From positions 591 to 11,855 of the forward strand of contig JAAAUF010001120.1 of NCBI GenBank assembly GCA_015499985.1: 11,265 nucleotides of DNA, written 5' to 3'. Below the pieces are notes generated by a model that made no database searches, was not told the DNA's origin, and saw nothing but the letters and a program-made list of their open reading frames with translations. Positions 1-10,942 of the stretch are shown one piece after another; the stretch's first letter is position 1; every line of letters begins with the position of its first letter. The DNA comes from Haplosporangium gracile. Lineage: Eukaryota > Mortierellomycota > Mortierellomycetes > Mortierellales > Mortierellaceae. The position numbers were made by a program, and so were the translations under genes.

Positions 1-55
1 TTTCCTTCATAATAAAACCAAATATCCAATAATGAAAAAAAATATCGTAAAAGTT

Positions 56-61
56 TTTAAT
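56..61 (-). terminator. Candidate poly(A) signal ATTAAA of the CSC1 gene
   Basis: Reading the minus strand, ATTAAA lies 63 bases past the stop codon, in an AT-rich stretch with T runs, as expected for a fungal 3' end. No canonical minus-strand AATAAA is present between the stop and the window edge. This is one common variant hexamer, so support is modest. Confidence 0.35.
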
Positions 62-123
62 GAGAAGAAAAAGGGTTGATAACAAAAATGCAAAAGGAAA
101 GATAAAAACAAGGGCTAGGAAAA

Positions 124-620
124 TCAAGCAGAGGGCCCAGTAGATTCAGTACCAGAGGCATTAGCCTGCTGCTGCTGAAGAAGATCAGCGCGAGAGCCTT
201 GGCCTTGCACAGTACGAACACGCGGTACTGTCGTCGTCGACGATTCTGTCGCTGGTGTCGCGTCAGCAGTGGCCGCCTCCGAGGGTGCTCGTTCCGGATG
301 GTGATAGTAGACTTCATTCAATCCATCAATCGCTGGGTTGGGCGTTGCAGGAGCAGGAGTAGCACTCGAATCCTCGGTATCAGCAGCAGTAGTAGTATCA
401 GGAACAGCACTGCTAGATGCAGCGGTGGATCCTGCTCCTGCAGCAGCGACAGTTGGCGCTGGCTCCGAGACGGCCTTGGACACTGTTTGAGGTCCACGAC
501 TTGGTGTAGATGCTGGCGTAGTTGCAGGTTTGGTGGCAGCAGCAGCGGAGGAAGAGCCAGTCTGAGCGGAGATAGGCTCGTCCTGTCCTTCTCCAACAAG
601 ATTATCGCCCTCCTCATAGC
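124..620 (-). repeat. Low-complexity GCA/GTA-type trinucleotide tracts coding the CSC1 tail
   Basis: The 3' end of the channel gene is rich in short imperfect triplet runs, for example CTG repeats near 167-176 (four Gln codons on the minus strand), GCAGTAGTAGTA near 385-396 and GCAGCAGCAGCGG near 537-550. They encode Ala, Ser, Thr, Gln and Pro runs with no recognisable fold. The open frame is intact. This composition also creates long spurious ORFs in other frames and on the opposite strand. Confidence 0.6.
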
Positions 621-3600
621 TCTGGGGTTCATCCGACGATTTTGTAGGGAGCTTGAATGGCGGCCGCTGCAGCGCAGACTCGACATGGTCGTGAATGTGA
701 TGTTCGTCGTCCGAGTCCGAGTCATGTCCGCCTCCAAGCAGTGACTCCTCATCGCGGTTGGGTTTCTTGCCGTCTCCCGTACTGCTCTTTTTCAGAGGCA
801 ACCACAATGTTGGCAAAGGCCCCGAAATGGCTGGGTTGATATACTGTCGCATGGCAGAGTTCAGCACACCGGGGTATAAAGTCATGGGTGGTTGTCTGTA
901 GTCGGTGTATCGGTCGGGGATCGCCTGGTAATCGTCATCTTCAACTGCGCTCCTGGGGATTAATCGTTGACTACCTCCAGGTGTAATGACCGTTGTAGCT
1001 GTTGCAACCGCAATGCCGTTGGTTTGACCATTGGTGGCAGCGGCGCCATTGGCTGTTGCTGAGGGCGCGTCGGTGGGCTGTCCAACGTCGATCAAAATAT
1101 GTCCTGGAACTTGATCTGCAGCTCCAATGGCAGAGGGAAGCACCCCTGGCGCAGGAGAGGTCGAAACCAGATGTGAGTCGGGACCAACGGGACGAAGCAG
1201 CTCCAAGGGAACATACTCGGCCGTCAACTTGTACGCCTTTGTGGTCCAGGCCCAGAACCAGACCGTGCCAATGGGGAGAGGAACCAGCAAGGCGCCAAAG
1301 AGGTAGGACTTCTTCAACAGAAGGACACCTAACATGGTCGACTGGAAAATGAGAAGGCCGACCATGATGCGGTTGTAGACCATGGGCCAGATCTTTCCGT
1401 TCGACTCGTTGGGGCGGAAAAAGACGTAAAGGACCTGGTACTTGTAGACGACGTATCCGAGAGTAAAATACAGCAGACCAAATGGCAGGATGATCGGCTT
1501 AATGCAAGAGTAGATAAGCACGATCACGAACGCCAGGGTGGCATTGGAATATACAACTCCAATATTCTGCTCTGGAGGAGCACGCGTCTCAGCATAGTCG
1601 CGAGGTGTCTTAGACAAGAATCCTTGGAAGCTCTGCTTGAAGACATCACCAATCAGCAAAAGCTGGACGGGGTACATACCGATACCCTTCAGAATCAAAA
1701 AGTTGACAAAGAAGGGTGCAACGCGTGAAAGCGAAGTAGCCAACAATAGAGTCAACTCGCCAAGATTGTGATAAACCTTGTTGAATGTCTGGGCCCAGGT
1801 ACCAGCCACTGTGAAGACCAGGACAACGTTGAACAGGATGAAGGTGAAGTACTTGTTGTAGAGTGCTCGCCCGATGCCCGAGTGGGACTGGATACCTTGG
1901 CTCTTACACAGAGCCTCAAGAATGTTGGGGACAACAGCAAGGAAGATCGAGACACCAGCTGTGGGAAGGAAACCTTGAAGCACCGACTTGATTGCAGGGC
2001 TGGACTCAGCAATAATTGTGATACCAGGGATGAGCTTTTCGAGGGTCTCGAGGTTCAGGAATGACGAAAAGACGGCAATAGGACCAGCCCAGAAGAAGAT
2101 GAGGAAGAACACCGTAGTATTGACGACAACCGAGCGGATGGTGAGCTCAGATGGTGGCAAGATAAGGTTGTCCCAGTAAACATCACGAGGTTCCGGTGCC
2201 GTTGATGTCTCACAGGTGAGTGTTTCCTGTGTATTCACTGTCTGTGCCAAAATTTGCTATTCAATCAATGAAAGAAATAAATTAGATGGGTAACAAATTG
2301 CCACCAAACATGAGCATACCCCGCAAAGATACAAAAAAACAAGAGGGTGTAAAAAGACGATGCAACTTACGGCAGAGTGCATCTCCTCAAAGGTAACAAA
2401 ACCGACGGCAGTGGTCGCAAAGATGCGGGACATGCGCATCTTTTGAACAGCCTTGTCAAGTGTAGCAAATACTTCCCGAGAGTGGTCAATCTTGTCGACC
2501 TTCTTGCCAAAGAGTCCCCACAGTCCAAGTCGCGTAGTAGGTCTCTTCTTTCCTGAGGGTGCAGGTCGGAGCAACGAAGAACTCTCAGTCGTCTCTGCTC
2601 CATCATCCTCAACAGTTTCTGTCAATGCATGCTCATTGTCAGCCAGAATCTTGTCAGGATTGTATCCACGAAACTTTGAGGGATTGCCATAGTAGCGTGT
2701 GTATACCCGCTCGAGCTGCTTCAAGGCATGTTCACGTTGTTCGATTAAGCGCTTCAAGGTCCTGACATGACGAACAACATAAGCGCTCTCCACATTCCCT
2801 GCTCCGAGCGACTCGTAAAAGGTGGCCAAGGCAGGGTCATTCTGCAAATGGTTGGGCAGACCCACCACCATCACGGTGCGGTTGGTGATGGTCTTGGCGC
2901 GCTGCAACATGAACTTGCGACGGATAGAGACATATCCCTCGTAGGACTTCCAGATAGTGAACAGGGTAAGAAGCGAGAACACCCAGGTGAAGGTGAATTG
3001 AGTAAACAGGTAGAGCATCGATGTTCCTTGTACTCCTTCTGTTGGTGTGACTCGGCTGAAAATCGGGCTGTCCTCATCGTCGTCATCTGGTTGTGAAGGA
3101 TCGCGCCCATCCTTTGTTGAGTAGTAGTTGATTGGCCAGATGATCAGCATGCCTGGAATCAAGCAGCAAGCAAACAATTTGATAGCCATAGCAAAGAACC
3201 GAAGCAACTAATGTCAGATAAGAGTCAAATTGGTCAAGATTAGTTCCCACACTTTGTCAACAGTCAACTATATGTAAGTATGAACGCACTTGGCAAGGGA
3301 CGTTCATACTGGATTGATGATAGAAATACAATAAATAAACAGGTTATGCAATATGCAAAAAAGTCAAGGGTTGTTGGGGGTGAAGGTGGGAGGGACGTTG
3401 GAAGTCGCGTGTGTATGCTGCAGCGCGGTCATTCCTTTTAATGATGTTTCGTTCGTCCCAGTTGTCCCATAGATACAAAAAAAACATACCATGACTGCAT
3501 CGAGACCAACAATATCAAGCATCTCGCCTTCGGGGATGCGCAACAGCTGCGGGATCCATCCAAAGAACGTTGCAGAGAGAATAGGAGGCGTATGTCTAGA

Positions 3601-4338
3601 TTAATCATTCAAGCGAAAAAGAAAACGGGAAGAACAGAAACACCGAATGTCAGTTCCTCCTCTCTTTTGTCCATGGTCCTTTGTTTTTGTCCTGCCATAC
3701 AAAGAACAAAGTATGGCTGCTCCATGAAGCATCCCACGCTCCTCCTTCTCTCTTCCAACCCCATCCAGCTTATCCCATCCGATGTGGTATACAGGGGTTG
3801 ATTGCAATGTCGTTATGGGTCCACTGGACCATTATTCTTATTCCATTGTTCCCGTATCGTGTGTATACCTTCGAAGCTTGGTGCGAGGAGCAAACATGAC
3901 AATCCACCGGGTGCGCAGGACGCAGAACGTGAAGAAGCCAACCAGTCCAAGGGCGACCGAGATAATAATCTGACCCGTCAGACCGGTCGTGTTTGTTGAC
4001 TTTGGCTTCCCGTCTAATAACCAACAAAAAGAAAAGTGTGTGCCGTGTTGTTAATGCGGAGTGAGTGACATAACAGTTTCTATTTCTGAGCTGCTCCCTT
4101 TTTGTCGTGTCTTGATTAGCTAGTTTGTGTGAATGAGAAGTGAGGGTTACCTGGACCACGACCAAAGGTGTCGACGGCTTCGTCATGTCTGAAGGGAGAT
4201 TGGACCCTGGATGGAGAGAATGTAAAAAAAGAAAAGGAGGTGAGTTCAGGCGGGCGGTTGGAATTATAATGGGGCAGGGTTTGGGATTTCACTATTTTTG
4301 TTGGTTGCTTACCAGAATGCCGATTGCGGAGGGTCCAT
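124..4338 (-). CDS. CSC1: CSC1/OSCA/TMEM63-family osmosensitive calcium-permeable cation channel, six exons
   Basis: Predicted exons, 5' to 3' on the minus strand: 4338-4313, 4206-4151, 4013-3869, 3595-3490, 3207-2371, 2256-124 (3303 nt, 1100 residues, stop TGA). All introns are GT..AG and the frame is kept throughout. The family makes mechanically or osmotically gated channels of the plasma or internal membranes. Visible in order: a first membrane helix near residues 38-61; the MFAPRT and FFGWIP motifs (about 68-91); GLDAV near 106-110; two helices near 122-140 and 173-197; the cytosolic RRM-like region from RTVMVVGLP (221-229) to FVTFEE (381-386); APEPRDVYWDNL (410-421); a multi-helix channel domain (about 431-732) containing APPEQNIGVVYSN; then a Ser/Thr/Pro/Ala-rich tail (about 745-1100). 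Within the tail, near 862-880, YINPAISGPLPTLWLP resembles the C-terminal extension of fungal CSC1 proteins. The family call is firm. The 26-nt first exon is inference: it has a CACCATGG start context, and its frame reaches exon 3 only through the CAG acceptor at 4207. Confidence 0.9.
3277..3310 (-). repeat. Perfect 10-bp inverted repeat (hairpin) inside CSC1 intron 4
   Basis: AGTATGAACG at 3277-3286 is exactly complementary to CGTTCATACT at 3301-3310, with a 14-base loop. It lies in the 282-bp intron 3208-3489, about 70-100 bases before its 3' splice site on the minus-strand transcript. The stem would form in the pre-mRNA. Its function is unknown. Confidence 0.5.
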
Positions 4339-4354
4339 GGTGAAAGGATGGAAG

Positions 4355-4470
4355 AAGAGGTGAGAGGAAGAGAAGGGGAAGAGGAGAGGAATCCTTCTTA
4401 TGGCGAGCGGAGTGGTGTTGCGAAGGAGAGAAAGTTAGAAAGAAAAAGAAAAAAAGAAAAAATAACAAGC
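4355..4470 (-). promoter_or_regulatory. Pyrimidine-rich (CT) tract upstream of CSC1
   Basis: On the minus strand this stretch is almost unbroken C/T, including long CTTTTT-type runs near 4440-4465, and it ends about 20 bases before the CSC1 ATG. CT tracts of this kind mark core promoters and 5' leaders in many filamentous fungi. The role is inferred from composition and position only. Confidence 0.4.
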
Positions 4471-4840
4471 TTGTCGAGAAAACGGGCGGAAGAACAACTG
4501 AAAAATGCGCCAGAGGCTAGGCCGGCCAGGAACGAGGAAACCCTCTTGAACAGCCTGCTCCTTCTGCGACATCGCAATCGAACAAAATCTGTGTCAATCG
4601 ACCCCTTTTAACAGCAGCAAAAGAGGAACTCAGCCCGCCCTCTTCCTTCCTTTCGTCCTCACAACGTGCACAGGCACACATTCGATCAATTTACACGAAC
4701 AACCTCATCCACTCACTGCACATACAAAGTTCTCAGACACATAACCTGCGCACATTCCTGTTCTCCTTTCAATCAAAGCAACATCCTTTGATGATTTTTC
4801 CGACCAGCAATTATGCAGTTAACTCCTCTGACAATGTGGA

Positions 4841-4950
4841 CGCACACTTTTCTCCCTTCGACGATTCACTCCGTTAATGGCTGATATGTCTCACCGTTTT
4901 CAAACTGCCCCCACTGATGATCTTCACAGACTTGAACGCCCACGTCCGAG
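4841..4950. repeat. Decayed tandem copy of the NAA50 3' end (copy B)
   Basis: Aligned with 5029-5129, it shares a colinear series of blocks: cgcacacttt versus cgcaaacttt, then exact ttcactcc, tgatgatcttc, cttgaacg and cgtccgag. The offset is about 179-190 bp, with small indels. About 40 bp in the middle do not align by eye. The copy corresponds to the last codons of NAA50 plus the start of its 3' flank. Relative to the gene it carries a 4-bp insertion and lacks the stop codon, so it would not encode the same C-terminus. Confidence 0.55.
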
Positions 4951-4966
4951 TCCTTCGAGCTACTGA
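4877..4966 (+). other. Possible small plus-strand ORF of 29 codons
   Basis: ATG at 4877 opens 29 codons, starting MADMSHRFQTAP and ending RPSPSSY, with TGA at 4964-4966. A second small ORF (4791-4877, 28 codons, start MIFPTSNYAV) ends in TAA whose last base is the A of this ATG (TAATG). Upstream lies a CA- and pyrimidine-rich stretch resembling a fungal 5' leader. I do not recognise either peptide. Both are short enough to be chance, and the second overlaps the decayed NAA50 duplicate. Confidence 0.15.
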
Positions 4967-4981
4967 TGATAGAGGCCTTTG

Positions 4982-4987
4982 TTTATT
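4982..4987 (-). terminator. Poly(A) signal AATAAA of NAA50
   Basis: A canonical AATAAA on the minus strand lies 106 bases past the NAA50 stop codon. It is between the two duplicate segments, so the decayed copy would lie beyond the normal transcript end. Confidence 0.5.
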
Positions 4988-5028
4988 ATGCTGAAAATAT
5001 CAACACTATACTGCCTTGCGAGTGACGC

Positions 5029-5129
5029 CGCAAACTTTAGTTTCCTTCGCTCCGTTCACTCCCGCTTCTACGGATGGGTTGTTGATTGTCGTCTAGTTGA
5101 TGATCTTCTCCAGCTTGAACGCGTCCGAG
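5029..5129. repeat. NAA50 3' end, partner of the decayed tandem copy (copy A)
   Basis: This covers the last codons and stop of NAA50 (5093-5129) and about 64 bp of its 3' untranslated region. It pairs with 4841-4950. This copy is taken as the parent because it keeps the intact reading frame and stop. Confidence 0.55.
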
Positions 5130-6330
5130 ACCTCAAACTGTGAGTAATAGTTCTCACACTTCTCTGTCACCTCGAATCCATGCTTCTTGTAAAACTCTAA
5201 TGCCTCCTCGTTGTCCGACTGCACATGCATATAAATCTTCGCAATCTTGGCCTGTCCTGCTGCCACTGGCAAGTTTGCCTGCTCCAAAATGTGATTCAAC
5301 ATCTCCGAACCTATTATGTTTTGATGTTGTCGACGGGGCCGGGCGATTAGAAGGAATTAGTTGTCAATTATTTAAGGACAAAGTTCATCGTCCAGGTCAA
5401 CTAGATTGCTGTTTTCCTGCTCTCTGTCCGTAAGCATTCCTTGATCCAGTTATGTTTGGCATTGTGTCAAGTCTTGCATAGCCAATTGTTGTTGGAGCGT
5501 GCATAAATCATCCTGACTTGCGAGGTTGTTGTAGTCCTGTGCTCTATCCATGTGTGTGTGTGTTCACGATCTATCATTCTGCAATAAGAGAAAACCTGGT
5601 AGCAAAGCAACTTGTAATTAAATCAAGTTAGAAGAACAAAAAACAGGTGCGCGCGTACCCAAACCAAGGCGGCGGTAAGGTGCCAAGACTCCGAGAGTGG
5701 CGATGTAGAGATTCTGCTCGGTAGCCGATCCATCGGCGGGCTCCTTGCGACAGCACACAGCACCAACACAGACATCGTTGAAGTAGACTATTGTTTCATA
5801 CAATAAGGGAAAAGAATAAAAAAGAAACTGGCGTGAGTATGTTGGCTTTCGGGCGAAAGGTTGGGAGCCCTCTTGTTTTGTTCCTGGTGGTGATTCCTGA
5901 CAAACGGTTTATGGAAAAAAAAAATTGCTCCAAGCTAAATTCTTATAGCCATTCCCACAAATGCGTCCTCGCCTGCATTCCGTGCGTTTCCTGGCTTTGA
6001 TTTCGTCGACTTCAATGCGAGTAAAGTAGCCTTTTCTTGTTTGGTTGATTCGTCGTCCTGTCTGTTGCTTCTCATTGTTCAGTCCCCGCGTCATAACCAA
6101 ACAACCAAGGGATGACTGGACGTACTGATTTTAGCAAACTCGCCGACTTCAAGAACATTCTTATAAAAGTCCGGGGCATAAGAAACAGGGAACAGAACCG
6201 TGTTCAGACGCTTGAGTTGACCCAAGTTGTTGGGAGTGATGTCGCCCAGACCGATGCGGAAGCCGACATTCTTGGGCTTGTCCTCAGTAATAGTTGGGGT
6301 GGAGCTCATGTCGATTGCTGGTGGAGTCAT
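5093..6330 (-). CDS. NAA50: N-alpha-acetyltransferase 50 (NatE catalytic subunit), three exons
   Basis: Exons on the minus strand: 6330-6126, 5787-5659, 5310-5093 (552 nt, 183 residues, stop TAG). The introns are 338 and 348 bp, GTACGT..TAG and GTACGC..TAG. The enzyme transfers acetyl from acetyl-CoA to protein N-termini, mainly Met-hydrophobic starts, and works with the NatA ribosome-bound complex; animal homologues support sister-chromatid cohesion. One GNAT domain covers about residues 24-170. The substrate-pocket motif FPVSY is at 47-51, matching human Phe27, Pro28, Val29 and Tyr31. Tyr96 and His140 match the proposed catalytic Tyr73 and His112. The acetyl-CoA loop is RRLGLG at 107-112, and the YY pair near 166-167 matches the human Tyr139 region. 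The first about 23 residues extend beyond the human start. A second Met at residue 8 is an alternative start. Overall similarity to animal NAA50 is strong and continuous across both junctions. Confidence 0.93.
5551..5563. repeat. Short TG dinucleotide run in NAA50 intron 2
   Basis: About six TG units lie in the intron 5311-5658. It reads as a CA repeat on the transcribed sense strand. It is a small microsatellite with no evident role. Confidence 0.5.
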
Positions 6331-6625
6331 AGGATGTTGTGAATGTGAGTCCCTGGGTCGAGGTCGAGATGGGTGGAAAATAGGAAAGGAGAAGAGGAGT
6401 GTAGAAAGGGGGGGGCGACAGGGCTCAAGAACGACGTTTATCCTTCACAGGCACACACAGTTTGAGTCGCGACTCTGTTTTCTTGTGGCTGATCCACCCT
6501 CAAATGTCCAAAAACGCAGTCCCGCTTTCATTGATCCACAAACGCACAAAAAAAGAGATACTTTTTGCAATGCTATGTTTTTATTTGTTGTGCTTGAGGA
6601 TGACCAAGACCAAGAGACCTTACGT
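6331..6625 (-). promoter_or_regulatory. NAA50 promoter/leader and URA3 3' flank
   Basis: This 295-bp gap lies between the URA3 stop and the NAA50 start. The half nearer URA3 is AT-rich and holds its poly(A) signal. The half nearer NAA50 is pyrimidine-rich on the minus strand, including a C run opposite the G run near 6410-6416 and C/T tracts to about 6375. No TATA box was seen, so NAA50 probably uses a compact TATA-less promoter. Confidence 0.45.
6580..6585 (-). terminator. Poly(A) signal AATAAA of URA3
   Basis: A canonical minus-strand AATAAA lies 41 bases past the URA3 stop codon, followed by A-rich sequence. Its position is normal for a fungal 3' end. Confidence 0.55.
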
Positions 6626-7717
6626 TTACTTGGAGATTCTTTCAACATACGCATTCCATCCAGCCTCCTGGTACCGCTTGGCCTCCTTGGCAGCATCCCG
6701 TCCATTTCCATAAATCCCGCGTCCAACAATAATAACATCACATCCACGGTCACACACAACTTCCCGAGGATGCTTCCACTGCTGACCCATTCCGTCCGAA
6801 GTTTGGTCCAACCCAACACCGGGAGTCATGTAAATGAAATCATCTCCCTCCTTATCGGCATATCTCTCCATCGCAATGAAGCCCACAACAAAATCCTTGT
6901 ACTTGCGAGCAACCTCGACCGTCTTGACAGTGTAGTCGCCCTTGGCAAATGTGCCAGCGGATGACATCTCAGCGAGGAGGAGCATGGCGCGGTTCAGGGG
7001 AAGACCGACCTCGCGAAGTCCCTGGACGATACCCTCGCCGGGAACCATATGGGCGTTGGTGATGTCGGACCAGGAGGCGATCTTATAGATTCCTGAGCCA
7101 TACTGAAGCTTGACCGTGTTTCCTATTTGTTTCCAATTGACCGGCAAAACACCTGTTTAGCCAAATGGTCGCTTCTGACTCAAGGGAGACGGACACAATG
7201 CGATGGGAAGTGTCCTGATCAAAGGGGCGTGGTCCATGATATCGACGCCTCTCAACTCACCGATATCGGCAAACTTGCGGTCCTCAAAGATCATAAAATC
7301 GTGCTTCTTGGCCAAGGCAGTGAGTTGGTCAACCAAATCTTGATCGAAATCCTCAACAACATCAATGTGGGTCTATTTTCAAAGTCAATTGCGAGCAAAC
7401 AGATGAAAGTGCGTCAGCAAGACAAACAAAGATCAATTTCTCTACTAATACATGCTCTCGCGAACATTCAAAAGAGCGCATCCATGACCCCCACAAAGAC
7501 TCCTTGCTGCTCTTCGTCCACAAATGAGGAAAAGTACCTTGAGCAGGCAGATGTAAGGTCCGACCTTGTCGGCCAATTCAATCAAGGCAGCCTTCTTGTT
7601 GAGATCAGCAGCGACAGAGAGGTTCGACTTCTTGCGCTCCATGAGCTCAAGGAAGGCCTTGGCTGTGGGGTTCGAGTGGAGTTTGGAGCGCTCGAGGTAC
7701 GACAATGAGGCAGACAT
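6626..7717 (-). CDS. URA3: Orotidine-5'-phosphate decarboxylase, three exons
   Basis: Exons on the minus strand: 7717-7538, 7372-7261, 7122-6626 (789 nt, 262 residues, stop TAA). The introns are 165 and 138 bp, GTACTT..TAG and GTGAGT..TAG. The enzyme decarboxylates orotidine monophosphate to UMP, the last step of de novo pyrimidine synthesis, in the cytosol. It is a monofunctional fungal-type protein of normal length (yeast Ura3 has 267 residues), a single TIM barrel working as a dimer. The catalytic residues are intact: Lys60 in LLKTHID, then Asp91, Lys93 and Asp96 in [10 protein letters not shown]. The phosphate-binding region follows: MTPGVGLD near 196-203, GQQ at 210-212, and the arginine of VGRGIYG at 232. 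Both introns interrupt conserved motifs (after LLK and inside DIG), and joining the exons restores them exactly. The start is the only ATG that opens the family's N-terminus. Confidence 0.97.
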
Positions 7718-7989
7718 GACTACTGGGCTTGTTCTTGAAATGAGAAAGACAAAGGTTAAAGAGATTTACACGCTGTCGTTTGCCTCTTGAAATAGTTTCT
7801 GAGAAAAAAAATGTTTTGATAAAAATTAAGCCACTCGAAAAAATTAGGTTGTTTCCGCTGCAGAATGCTTCTCCGCGGTGGTTAAGAGAGCAAACATCCG
7901 TAATATATAAAAATGAAAAAAGTGAAATGCGTAATTAATGAAAAAAATATGCTGCCTCTATCTCAATAGAAATGATGTCTAGTGTGTAT
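7718..7989 (-). promoter_or_regulatory. URA3 promoter and alanine aminotransferase 3' flank
   Basis: This gap of 272 bp must carry the end of the aminotransferase transcript and the URA3 promoter. It is AT-rich with several T runs on the minus strand near 7802-7845 and 7938-7950. No canonical AATAAA was found for the upstream gene. A TATATAT element is noted separately. Confidence 0.45.
7903..7909 (-). promoter_or_regulatory. TATA-like element upstream of URA3
   Basis: TATATAT on the minus strand lies about 190 bases before the URA3 ATG. It could be a TATA box, but the surrounding DNA is AT-rich and the element might instead belong to the 3' end of the aminotransferase gene. Confidence 0.25.

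Positions 7990-10942
<2,953 letters not shown>

Larger units (their letters stand above)
4339..5092. other. Intergenic region: NAA50 3' end, CSC1 promoter and leader, plus-strand leader-like tract
   Basis: This 754-bp gap separates the CSC1 start from the NAA50 stop. Next to CSC1 (about 4340-4470) the plus strand is strongly purine-rich, so the CSC1 sense strand is a pyrimidine-rich leader, common near fungal transcription starts. At about 4615-4790 the bias reverses: the plus strand becomes C/T/A-rich and CA-rich, as a leader for rightward transcription would be. At about 4841-4950 lies a decayed duplicate of the NAA50 3' end. I see no TATA box, tRNA or conserved long ORF here. Confidence 0.5.

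Noticed and set aside
11..16. Plus-strand AATAAA at the left edge, as the poly(A) signal of a convergent gene
   Set aside because: It is a single hexamer in AT-rich DNA at the window edge, with no coding sequence visible to support it.
199..744. 181-codon plus-strand open frame rich in Arg, Cys, Ser and Trp
   Set aside because: It is a mirror of the triplet-repeat tail of CSC1; its composition is dictated by the opposite strand.
4186..4186. Minus-strand ATG beginning MTKPSTPL as the CSC1 start
   Set aside because: Its exon ends in phase 0 at the GTAACC donor, which is out of phase with the best acceptor at 4014. Rescue needs weak AAG acceptors at about 4006 or 4000. The two-exon alternative keeps the frame with normal sites.
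4324..4611. 95-codon plus-strand frame rich in Glu, Arg and Lys
   Set aside because: It is a translation of the purine-rich strand opposite the CSC1 leader; its charged low-complexity composition comes from that bias.
6227..6964. 245-codon plus-strand open frame
   Set aside because: It runs antisense across the NAA50 first exon, the intergenic gap and the URA3 last exon. The minus-strand frames there encode intact conserved enzymes, and this translation shows no recognisable family.
7127..7708. 193-codon plus-strand open frame
   Set aside because: It is antisense to URA3 exons 1 and 2 and their introns, with no coherent protein identity.
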